A DNA stretch of 36,296 bases. It comes from HGW-17 sp938004375 (GTDB lineage: Bacteria; Myxococcota_A; Polyangia; HGW-17). The notes under the pieces were generated by a model. That model was given only the letters and a program-made list of their open reading frames with translations. It ran no database searches and had not been told where the DNA came from. Shown here piece after piece: positions 29,481-36,296 of this stretch. Position 1 is the first letter of the stretch. Each line of letters opens with the position of its first letter. The stretch lies in NCBI GenBank assembly GCA_036802685.1, contig DAIRVS010000034.1, positions 1-36,296 of the forward strand, given 5' to 3'. Both the position numbers and the translations under genes were made by a program.

Positions 29481-31100
29481 TCAATCTTCATACAAATTCT
29501 GGCGGAAATCGCAGTCGGGGGCGCGGGAGCACTCGAGGTAGGCGCCGCAGGTCCCCGCGCACTGCACCAGCGGGCGGCCGCAGAAGGGACACGGGACGTT
29601 GGTGCCCGCGAGGCGGGACTCGTGGGCGGGGGTGCCGGCGGCCAACTGATCCTGGATCTTCGAAAGGGCGGAGAAGAAGCGCAGGATGCGGGCGTCGCAG
29701 CGCACGTCGGACGGCCGGATGGGGCGCGCGAGCTCCAGGTGCTCCAGGCTGCGGCACCGCGAGAGCGCCACGTAGACCTGGCCCGGCGCGAAGGCCCCGT
29801 TGCCCAGATCCACGCGGACCGCGTCCAGCGTCTTGCCCTGGCTCTTGTGGATGGTGATGGCCCAGGCCAGCATCAGGGGCACCTGCACGTAGCGCCCGGT
29901 GACCACGGGCCGGACCTGGTCCAGCGTGGCGTTGTACTCGTAGCGGTAGCTCTCCCACTCGGCCCGCTCCACCTCGACGAGCTCGCCGGGGGCCTCGGAC
30001 ACCAGCTCCACGAGGACGGTCGGCGGGTCGATCCTGCGCACCACCCCCACCGAGCCGTTGACCCAGCGGCGGGCGTCGTCGTTCCGGGTGAACATGACCT
30101 GGGCGCCCACCTTGAGGGTCAGGCGCACGGGCGAGGGCAGCCGCGCCTCCTCGACCGAGAACTTGCCGGAGACCTCTCCCTCGAAGGTGTGGGCGGGGGT
30201 GGCAAGGCGCCCCAGGTGCGCGAGGTTGATGCGGTCGGCCACGGCGTTGGTGGCCGCAAGGGTGACACGGGCCACTCCGGGGGCGGGGGGCGCCTCGTGC
30301 TGCACACACCGGACGTTCAGTTCGGCGAGGGTCTTCTCCAGATCGCGGGCCTCGCGCACCGCGTTGAGCAGGTCACAGAAGCGTTCGTCGGTCTGCCGCC
30401 AGACGCGGGAGAGCTCCACCGGGGCCACCGGGCAGTCCTGCAGGACGTGGGCCGAGAAGAAGAACGGCGTCGCGTACCGCATGGCCTCGAGGAGCTCCTG
30501 CTCCTGCGGCTGGATCACGGGCGGCAGCTGGAACAGATCCCCCACCAGCAGCAGCTGGACGCCGCCAAACGGCCGGTGGGGGTCGCGCCCGTTCTTGCGC
30601 AGGAACAGGTCCATGGCGTCCATCACGTCCGCGCGGACCATGGACACCTCGTCCACCACGAGCAGGTCGAGCTTCTTGTAGAGGCGGCGGTTGGCGACCT
30701 CCTGCACGTCCTCGGGCTGCACGATGTGCGGCGGGAGGCGGAAGAACGAGTGGATCGTCGCCCCCTCGACGTTGAGGGCGGCGACCCCCGTGGGCGCCAC
30801 CACCACCAGGGTCTTGCCGAGGGCGAGGCGCAGGTAGGCGATCAGCGTGCTCTTGCCGGTGCCGGCCTTGCCCGACACGAACACCACGGGGAAGTCCTTG
30901 GCCAGGAGCTTTCGCACCAGCTCGTACTCGGGGGTGATCTCGATGCGCCCCTGGGCCGCGTGGCGGGCGGCCGCCGACCGGGCGAGACCGCCGGCGGGAT
31001 CGGACGGGGGCGCGCCGGCCGCGGCACGGTTCAGCGCGCCGAGGCGGATCGGGGCCGTGCCCAAGAGCGCGCGCAGGTGTTCGTCCAGGGGGCGGTCCAT
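29481..31100 (-). CDS. PIF1/RecD2-like superfamily 1 helicase with C-terminal zinc ribbon
   Basis: I chose the ATG at 31100 because GGAGG lies about 10 bases upstream and the frame further upstream is antisense shadow of the kelch gene. The 539-residue protein has a Walker A FVSGKAGTGKST (K83), APTGVAAL (motif Ia), LLVVDEVSMV (Walker B, DEVS as in PIF1), LLLVGDLFQLPPV (motif III) and a C-terminal helicase part ending in AWAITIHKSQGKTL and VYVALSRC (motifs V/VI). The last 40 residues are a topoisomerase-type zinc ribbon (CPFC, C..TCGAYLECS..PDC). This is a 5'-3' DNA helicase for replication, repair or G4 unwinding. It lies 2 bases downstream of the kelch gene. Confidence 0.92.
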   Translation of the reverse strand: MDRPLDEHLRALLGTAPIRLGALNRAAAGAPPSDPAGGLARSAAARHAAQGRIEITPEYELVRKLLAKDFPVVFVSGKAGTGKSTLIAYLRLALGKTLVVVAPTGVAALNVEGATIHSFFRLPPHIVQPEDVQEVANRRLYKKLDLLVVDEVSMVRADVMDAMDLFLRKNGRDPHRPFGGVQLLLVGDLFQLPPVIQPQEQELLEAMRYATPFFFSAHVLQDCPVAPVELSRVWRQTDERFCDLLNAVREARDLEKTLAELNVRCVQHEAPPAPGVARVTLAATNAVADRINLAHLGRLATPAHTFEGEVSGKFSVEEARLPSPVRLTLKVGAQVMFTRNDDARRWVNGSVGVVRRIDPPTVLVELVSEAPGELVEVERAEWESYRYEYNATLDQVRPVVTGRYVQVPLMLAWAITIHKSQGKTLDAVRVDLGNGAFAPGQVYVALSRCRSLEHLELARPIRPSDVRCDARILRFFSALSKIQDQLAAGTPAHESRLAGTNVPCPFCGRPLVQCAGTCGAYLECSRAPDCDFRQNLYED

Positions 31101-31102
31101 GC

Positions 31103-32218
31103 CTACCGCGCCTCCGGGTCCGGCGTGAGGCGCCACAGGTCGTCCCGAAGCGCGATCCCCATCCCCTCCTGGTACACGCCGCCGAGCACCCACAGGGTCT
31201 CCTGGAAGACGACGGCCTGGTGGTACCAGCGCGGCGGGAACGGCGCGTCCGGGGACACCGCCGTCCAGACGTCGCCGTCGGGGGAGCGCCACACGTGGGA
31301 GCCGGTCGGGGTGCCCGAGCCGTCGTCGCCCGAGCCTTGTCCGCCCAGGACCCAGAGATCGCCGTCGAAGACCGCGGCCGCGTGTCCGTACACCGGCGCC
31401 GGGAGCGTGCCCGCGCGGGTCCACCTGGCGCCGTCGGGGCTGCTCAGGACGTCGTCGAAGGCCTCGGTGGTGTAGCCCCGCTGGCCGCCCAGCAGCCACA
31501 GGGTGTCCTCGCGGGAGAGGACCGCCGCGTGGGCGCGCCCCTCCCAGGCTTCCCCCGAGAGGGTCAGGCGCTCCCACACGGCGCCGTCGTCGCTGACCCA
31601 CACGTCCGCGAGCGCCGCGGTGTCCGCGCCGCCGAGGACGAACAGGCGGCCGCCGGATCCGACGCCCGCGTGACCCTTGCGGTCGCCCCAGGCGGTGTCG
31701 GTGGCGGGCCAGTGGCTCTCGAGCACGCGGGTCCACGTGACGCCGTCCACCGACCACCAGGCGTCGCTCTCGTAGGCCGGCTCCCCGGCGTCGTCCCAGT
31801 TGCCGCCGGTCACCCACATGCGGCCGCCGGCGACGAACGCGGCGAAGTTCGCCCGCGCGCACCACCCGGAGGCGTCGTCGGGCTTCACTCGCTCCCAGGC
31901 GACGCCGTCGGCGGTGACCCACACGTCGTTGACCACGGCGGGCGTGCCGCCGCGGCTGACCATGCCCCCCATCACCCACAGTTTCCCGTCAAAGACCACC
32001 GCGCCGAAGCCACCCCGGGCCTCCCAGCGTTCGCCCGCGGGAAGGACTTCTTCCCAGGTGCGTCCGGAGAGCGGGTTGACGACGTCCGCGTCGGGGCCGG
32101 CGTCGGCGTCGGGGGTGGCGTCGGGGCCGGCGTCGACGGCCGGGCGCGCCGGATCGGAGCACGACCACCCGGCGGCCGTCATCGACAGCAGCAGAATCAT
32201 TGCATATTTCGTGATCAT
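31103..32218 (-). CDS. Kelch-repeat lipoprotein
   Basis: The 371-residue product has a lipoprotein signal (MITKYAMILLLSMTAAGWSC). An Asp/Pro/Ala-rich spacer follows (about 22-46), then six kelch-type repeats with the core VF.G.LWV.GG (for example GAVVFDGKLWVMGGM, GSGGRLFVLGGA and AAVFDGDLWVLGGQ), each with a trailing DVW or W..V strand. A six-bladed beta-propeller is expected, displayed on the cell envelope and likely to bind a protein or glycan. GGAG precedes the ATG. The gap to the upstream CHAP gene is 10 bases and to the helicase 2 bases, so all three are probably co-transcribed, although a functional link is unclear. Confidence 0.88.
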   Translation of the reverse strand: MITKYAMILLLSMTAAGWSCSDPARPAVDAGPDATPDADAGPDADVVNPLSGRTWEEVLPAGERWEARGGFGAVVFDGKLWVMGGMVSRGGTPAVVNDVWVTADGVAWERVKPDDASGWCARANFAAFVAGGRMWVTGGNWDDAGEPAYESDAWWSVDGVTWTRVLESHWPATDTAWGDRKGHAGVGSGGRLFVLGGADTAALADVWVSDDGAVWERLTLSGEAWEGRAHAAVLSREDTLWLLGGQRGYTTEAFDDVLSSPDGARWTRAGTLPAPVYGHAAAVFDGDLWVLGGQGSGDDGSGTPTGSHVWRSPDGDVWTAVSPDAPFPPRWYHQAVVFQETLWVLGGVYQEGMGIALRDDLWRLTPDPEAR

Positions 32219-32228
32219 TTAGACTCCG

Positions 32229-33647
32229 CTATCCTTTGGCACGGGCGGCGCGGCCCCGCCGGCCGACCATCAGGAACAATCCGAGGAGCAGCCCCGGGAG
32301 AACGGCCACCGGAGCGCGGCCGGTGCCGCCCGCGCGGCAGGAGCACCCGTCATCAGGGGGATCCGCCGGCGCGCCGGTATCGCCGTCCGCGCCGCCGTCG
32401 GGGTCGGGCTCCCCGCGGCACTCGCCGCCGAAGCACTCGGCGCCCGCCGGGCACGCGGTCACGGGGCCCTCGTCGAGGCAGTCGTCCTCGTCGAACTGGC
32501 CGCAGTCCACCGTCGCCTCGGCCCCGGCGCAGAAGCGCCCGGCGGCCAGGCAGTCGTCCACGCAGCCCTGGGGATCCGGCGCGCACTCGCCCTCGACGCA
32601 GCTCTCGTCGGGTCCGCAGAAGCTCACCGAGCCCCACTTCAGGCAGGGATCCCCGTCGTACCGGCCGCACACCCGGAAGCCGGTGTCGCCGTCGCACACC
32701 GCGTCGCCGTCGGCGCACTCGTCGGTGCAGTCGGGCACGGGGGCCACGGCGATGGCGTCGTAGAGCAGCACGCGGCGCAGGTCGTAGCTCTCCCCGGTGT
32801 TGTCGTCGAGGCGGACGTACTGGGTCGTGCCCTCGGCGAGCCAGAAGCGGCCCAGGATCACCCACTGGCCGGCCGAGGCCGACTGGTCCACGGCCGCGGT
32901 GTGCTCGCCGCCGGCCACGGCGAGGCGGTAGGACGCCTGCCGGGCGACGGTCAGGGCGTTGGCGGGCACGAAGGCGGTGAGCTCGTAGTTGCCCGGCACC
33001 GTCACGTTCAGGCGCCAGGCGGCCCAGGAGTCGGCGGAAGCGTCGTCGGTGGTGTAGGTGTAGTAGTGGTGGCCGTCGTGGCCGGCGGCCTCGTCCCACC
33101 AGTACTGGCCGTGGCGCTCGAAGCAGTTGCTTTGTTCGTCGATGATGCGGGCCGTGCCGTCGATGGCGATCTCGCACTCGGGCGGCACCACGCCGCCCAG
33201 GGGGACGATGAAGCCGCCGTCGAAGTAGCTCGCCGCGTAGGTGTGCGTGCGCATGCCGCCGGCGCACGTACTGCAGCAGTTCTCCTCCTCGACCACGATG
33301 TTCGCGCCCTGCACCTCGATGACGAAGGCGACGTGCCCGTAGGTGCCCTGGGTGCGGCAGGCGATGGCGCCCACCACCGGGTCCGGGAGCACCTCGTAGT
33401 TGGCGTTGGCGGCCGCGTACTGGGCCCAGGTCTTGGCGTTGCCCCAGCCCGGCAGCGCCATCCCCCAGTGGCAGCAGGCCGAGTGCCAGGCGTACCAGGT
33501 GCAGTTGCCGTCGTTGTCGCAGCAGGGATAGGGGTTGCTGCCCCCACAGGGGCAGGTGTCCTCCACGCCGCCGCACTCGTACACGGCGGCGGCGGGCGCC
33601 GCGCCGAAGATCAGAGAGATCGCCAGGAAAATCGTGAAGGACCGCAT
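32229..33647 (-). CDS. Secreted CHAP-domain protein with golvesin-like domain and MYXO-CTERM-like tail
   Basis: I chose the ATG at 33647 because GGAGG sits 5 bases before it; the GTG at 33653 is an alternative. The 472-residue protein has a signal peptide (to about 21) and a CHAP peptidase/amidase domain with NCTWYAWHSA (C49) and GHVAFVIEV (H105). A golvesin-like carbohydrate-binding domain (about 160-310) follows, then a Cys-rich region (about 312-430), an acidic linker and a C-terminal DGCSCR, hydrophobic helix and RRGRAARAKG, the MYXO-CTERM pattern. CHAP enzymes cut peptidoglycan amide or peptide bonds, so wall remodelling, predation or lysis is likely. Cysteines around the CHAP motif are numerous, so several disulfides are expected. 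Confidence 0.88.
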   Translation of the reverse strand: MRSFTIFLAISLIFGAAPAAAVYECGGVEDTCPCGGSNPYPCCDNDGNCTWYAWHSACCHWGMALPGWGNAKTWAQYAAANANYEVLPDPVVGAIACRTQGTYGHVAFVIEVQGANIVVEEENCCSTCAGGMRTHTYAASYFDGGFIVPLGGVVPPECEIAIDGTARIIDEQSNCFERHGQYWWDEAAGHDGHHYYTYTTDDASADSWAAWRLNVTVPGNYELTAFVPANALTVARQASYRLAVAGGEHTAAVDQSASAGQWVILGRFWLAEGTTQYVRLDDNTGESYDLRRVLLYDAIAVAPVPDCTDECADGDAVCDGDTGFRVCGRYDGDPCLKWGSVSFCGPDESCVEGECAPDPQGCVDDCLAAGRFCAGAEATVDCGQFDEDDCLDEGPVTACPAGAECFGGECRGEPDPDGGADGDTGAPADPPDDGCSCRAGGTGRAPVAVLPGLLLGLFLMVGRRGRAARAKG

Positions 33648-33806
33648 GCGCACCTCCGGGATCGCGTCGTCTCCAGTTCTAGTAGAAATCGGGAGAAAAG
33701 CCCACGGGATTTTCGCGGGGCGGCGGGTGAACGCGACAGATCCTGTCGCCGGCCGCCCGGGGATCCGGGTTCCTTCTTCAGGGGGGCCACCAGCCTCGGC
33801 GACGGA

Positions 33807-35507
33807 TTAGAAGTGACAGCGGTTTTTCTCATGTTCTTCGGGTTCCGCGTGCAGGCCCGGAAAGGGTTTCGGGCGCTCCGTCGAGGCCGTGGGAGGGACG
33901 GCGCGCTTCATCGGTGGCCACAGCCGGCGCCATTTCTCGGTCCCTTCGACAGCGTGGTGGCCCTGACGCACCGCGCCGGCCTGCTCGACGATCGACAACA
34001 CCCAGGCGGCGGTCGAGACCACGATGCGGCTCCCGCAGTGGGCGCAGAAGGCGGCCTCCATCGGCACATGGGCGGCTCCGCAGCGCGGACACGCACAGGG
34101 AGCAGCCTCCGCGCGGACCGCGGAACGGGCGAAGGTCCAGTACTCGCTGTGGTAGTGGGGGTATCGTGGTGAACCGGACACGAGCCTGCCGGTGGCGACC
34201 TCCACGACTTCGTTGAAGCAGCAGGATTTGATCCGCACCGTCACGGAGTCGAACCATCGGTCCCGCGTGATACGCGCGAGGTCCATGGACAGCAGTCTCT
34301 GACCCCTCAGGTGATTGCGGAGCCCCGCCTCCCGATAGCCTTCGATCCAGAACTGATAGGTGCCCAGCAGCCGCTCCGTGAGGAAAGGACGCATCCCCTC
34401 CAAGTCGGCGGCGTCCCAGCAGACATACAACCGTTCGAAGACTTCCCGGGCCCGAGCCCCGAACCGGCTCCGGAAGTCCGGCTCGTCCCGCTCCATCTTG
34501 CGCAGGTCGTCTTCCAGGGACGCGGAGACCAGCGTCGGCAGTCGGTAGCCCGGGTCCACCGCGGCCTCGCGCTCGACCTGGCCGCCGAAGGTGAGGACCT
34601 CGTTCGTCCGTTGTACGACCTCGGTGCAGTGCCAGTTGAAGCCGGGCGACCGGTAGTCCTGTCCGCAGTAGGGACAACGCTCTCCCAGCTCGTCCGGCAA
34701 GGTGCCCCCGCAGGATTGGCAACAGACGACGAACAGCCCCTCGGGCGCCTTGCTCCTGACGCCGGTGGCGCGCTCGAAGACCAGCTTCACGTCCTCGAAC
34801 AGGCGCTGGAGCGGACCCTCCGAGGTCACGTGTCGCCAACTGTCCTCCAACACGACGACCAACCGGAAGACCTCCACCGGGAGGGCAGACCCGACCGAGG
34901 GACCGGAGAACCGACGGCGGACGATCCGATCGACCCGGAGGCTGCGGACCACGACCTCGTCGATTCGATCTTCCCGGTTCCGACCCGGGGGATCCTGCCG
35001 ATCGGCGGTGAACCCTGCCGGAGCGAGTCGTTCCATCGCGGTCAGGCCGTAGTATGGACGCAGGCGCTGCAACTCCGGCGTTCCGGTCCGTAAGCGCGTC
35101 TCCTGCCAGAGGGCGTGTGCGAAGTCCAGAAACGCGATCATGGAGAAGTCCGGGTCGTCGGAGACGAGCTCCCGAAGACTCTGCTCCAGATCGTCGTCCG
35201 CGTCGTCCTGATTCGACCGGTCCCGGTTCTGGATCACCTCCGGCGCGGACCCGGCCGCGCGGCTCACGATCAGGTTGTTCAGGGAAACGAGGATCGCTAT
35301 GAAAATTCCCGCGATCATCATCGGGATGATGGGCCCGAAATTCTCGGATTCCTCGACGTTCGAGTGAGCCTGTGGGAATGGAGCTCCGTGCAGGTCGCCA
35401 TCATGGGATGCGGGAACCCCACCCGGGCGGGCCACGGCCTCCGGGATCGGAGCGCAGCAGAGCACGAACGCCGAGGCCAGTAACAGGAGAAAGCGGCGCA
35501 GGCTCAT
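33807..35507 (-). CDS. Membrane protein with two Tim44-like domains and two zinc ribbons
   Basis: Start at the ATG at 35507, which overlaps the stop of the TPM gene (ATGA). The 566-residue protein has an N-terminal signal or anchor (MSLRRFLLLLASAFVLCCAP) and a second helix (about 62-82). Two Tim44-like domains follow. The first begins about 105 (LRELVSDDPDFSMIAFLDFA) and the second about 345 (DDLRKMERDEPDFRSRFGAR). The first domain is followed by a zinc ribbon (CQSC..., CPYC) at about 275 and the second by another (CPRC..., CAHC) near 510. Tim44 domains bind membranes and proteins. Such bacterial proteins are often encoded with TPM-domain partners, as here. The function is unknown. Confidence 0.83.
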   Translation of the reverse strand: MSLRRFLLLLASAFVLCCAPIPEAVARPGGVPASHDGDLHGAPFPQAHSNVEESENFGPIIPMMIAGIFIAILVSLNNLIVSRAAGSAPEVIQNRDRSNQDDADDDLEQSLRELVSDDPDFSMIAFLDFAHALWQETRLRTGTPELQRLRPYYGLTAMERLAPAGFTADRQDPPGRNREDRIDEVVVRSLRVDRIVRRRFSGPSVGSALPVEVFRLVVVLEDSWRHVTSEGPLQRLFEDVKLVFERATGVRSKAPEGLFVVCCQSCGGTLPDELGERCPYCGQDYRSPGFNWHCTEVVQRTNEVLTFGGQVEREAAVDPGYRLPTLVSASLEDDLRKMERDEPDFRSRFGARAREVFERLYVCWDAADLEGMRPFLTERLLGTYQFWIEGYREAGLRNHLRGQRLLSMDLARITRDRWFDSVTVRIKSCCFNEVVEVATGRLVSGSPRYPHYHSEYWTFARSAVRAEAAPCACPRCGAAHVPMEAAFCAHCGSRIVVSTAAWVLSIVEQAGAVRQGHHAVEGTEKWRRLWPPMKRAVPPTASTERPKPFPGLHAEPEEHEKNRCHF

Positions 35508-36151
35508 GACCGCTGATCCCGGGCGCCGTTCAAAGTCGTCGGATCGTCGGGGAGCTCGTTCACCCGGTACTCGGCCGGCGGGCTCACGCGCCCCAGCTCC
35601 CGGCCCAGGTGGTCGATGGCGGCGAGCACCCCCTCGGGGAAGGGGCGCCCCTTGGCCAGATCGGTGCACTCGCCGGGCAACCCCTCGAGGTCTTGCTCCC
35701 GAAGGACGCGGCGTATCCCCCGGTCGCACAGGATCACCGCGCTGCGCTCCAGGCGGGAACAGTACAGCAGGATGCCCTCCCGATCCCGCGTGTCACAGAC
35801 CCGTTCCCGGGAGAAGGCCTCGTGGGCGCGGGCCTCGATCGCCGAGGTCACGGCCTGGCGGGACGTCAGGAGAAATCGCAGACGGGGAACGGCGACGAGG
35901 ACGATGTGCGGCAGCGTGAAGGTCAAGAGCGCGGCCCAGACGATGAAGCCCACGCTGAATTCCCGGGGCACCAGCATCAGCGCGGTGAAGACCCCCACCG
36001 ACAAGAAGCCCGGCGCCATCAGCGGCGCCAGGTATTCGGAGGAGCGGTCCGAGACGACCACCACCAGTTCGGCGGCCGTGCGGTCCTCGAGCCTGCTGAC
36101 CGCGGACCGGAGGGCTTCTTGCGTGGCGGGCGACAGTCGGTTCGACTTCAT
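35504..36151 (-). CDS. TPM-domain membrane protein
   Basis: The 215-residue product begins with SPATQEALRSAVSRLEDRTA then AELVVVVSDRSSEY, the TPM (TLP18.3/Psb32/MOLO-1) domain start. Two transmembrane helices (about 45-62 and 68-92) are inserted, and the TPM core resumes (AFSRERVCDTRDREGILLYC, SRLERSAVILCDRGI). TPM domains are found in phosphatases and stress-associated membrane proteins, but no enzyme activity can be assigned to this one. It overlaps the Tim44-like gene by 4 bases, so they are a pair. No strong ribosome site is seen at 36151. Confidence 0.8.
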   Translation of the reverse strand: MKSNRLSPATQEALRSAVSRLEDRTAAELVVVVSDRSSEYLAPLMAPGFLSVGVFTALMLVPREFSVGFIVWAALLTFTLPHIVLVAVPRLRFLLTSRQAVTSAIEARAHEAFSRERVCDTRDREGILLYCSRLERSAVILCDRGIRRVLREQDLEGLPGECTDLAKGRPFPEGVLAAIDHLGRELGRVSPPAEYRVNELPDDPTTLNGARDQRS

Positions 36152-36190
36152 GACCCGATCACTATCTCCGATCTGATCTCCGACTGCAAC

Positions 36191-36216
36191 CGGGACGACG
36201 ACCCGGGACGACGACC
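36191..36216. repeat. Two tandem 13-bp repeats
   Basis: CGGGACGACGACC occurs twice in direct tandem (36191-36203 and 36204-36216), followed by a related CCGGGACGGG. It lies in the short gap between the last partial gene and the TPM gene. Function unknown. Confidence 0.9.
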
Positions 36217-36232
36217 CCGGGACGGGGGCGGC

Positions 36233-36296
36233 TCAGCGCCCCAGGAGGCGCAGGGCGTGGGCGGCGATGTCCGGCGGCCAGGTCGCCATGCGGCCG
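36233..36296 (-). CDS. C-terminal end of a gene that continues beyond the window
   Basis: The minus strand from the window edge reads GRMATWPPDIAAHALRLLGR and a TGA stop at 36233. Third positions are G or C in nearly every codon. About 80 bases separate it from the TPM gene. Too short to identify. Confidence 0.45.
   Translation of the reverse strand, partial: GRMATWPPDIAAHALRLLGR

Noticed and set aside
31101..31979. N-terminal extension of the helicase frame
   Set aside because: It overlaps the kelch gene in antisense frame. A good ribosome site and ATG at 31100 give a normal PIF1-like start.

Overview
The window is about 36 kb of high-GC DNA whose gene content points to a myxobacterium-like organism (Myxococcota, formerly Deltaproteobacteria). 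The evidence is the number of secreted cysteine-rich lipoproteins (MopE-type Cys/Asp motifs, EGF-like repeats, RCC1 and kelch propellers, CGxGxxxPGE motifs), a CHAP protein ending in a MYXO-CTERM-like sorting signal, and codons rich in G/C at third positions. No ribosomal or other phylogenetic marker strong enough to place it further is present. The taxon call is an inference.

Layout. (1) 1-4397, minus strand: a tightly packed run encoding a lipoprotein that joins MopE-like motifs to a formylglycine-generating-enzyme (FGE)-type domain, a membrane-anchored double rhodanese without catalytic cysteines, a MauE/DoxX-type membrane protein, a DsbA-like thioredoxin and a TPR protein. The TPR reading frame is cut by one in-frame TAA and runs on to the window edge. 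(2) 4495-6528, minus: lipoprotein PepF-type oligopeptidase. (3) 6634-9942, plus: a lipoprotein whose signal peptide is built from 15-bp tandem repeats, then a PlsC acyltransferase, a small lipoprotein and a VanW protein with overlapping ends. (4) 10080-12111, minus: a small lipoprotein and a class I lysyl-tRNA synthetase. (5) 12219-17024, plus: a textbook promoter and a three-gene RND efflux operon (adaptor, pump, PG0541-like small protein) with no outer-membrane channel gene beside it. (6) 17249-22165, plus: an EGF/RCC1 lipoprotein, a DUF2891 protein and a membrane protein with a DUF2914-like C-terminus. (7) 22469-24368: a small protein plus nucleotidyltransferase pair, and two tandem paralogous cysteine-rich lipoproteins. 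(8) 24503-27372: an island of visibly lower GC with a type II restriction-modification system. It comprises a DNA methyltransferase fused to an XRE domain, a PD-(D/E)XK endonuclease and a separate C-type XRE regulator, followed by about 0.5 kb of non-coding DNA holding a tRNA 3'-half-like fragment. (9) 27584-36296, minus: a 1-Cys/Prx6-type peroxiredoxin, a lipoprotein, a PIF1/RecD-like helicase with a C-terminal zinc ribbon, a kelch lipoprotein, a CHAP protein, a Tim44-like zinc-ribbon membrane protein, a TPM-domain protein, and the last codons of one more gene.

Three observations stand out. First, a dispersed element made of two hairpins plus (CGATTT)n repeats abuts the stop codons of two unrelated genes in the same sense orientation. 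Its three copies show compensatory changes in one hairpin, which suggests a structured RNA 3' end. Second, the restriction endonuclease gene carries a 10-bp tandem duplication. Removing one copy would fuse its frame exactly to an ATG that overlaps the regulator's stop codon, so it is either a frameshift mutation or a slippage switch. Third, several genes have a promoter -10 element only 6-8 bases before the ATG and no Shine-Dalgarno site, which suggests leaderless mRNAs.
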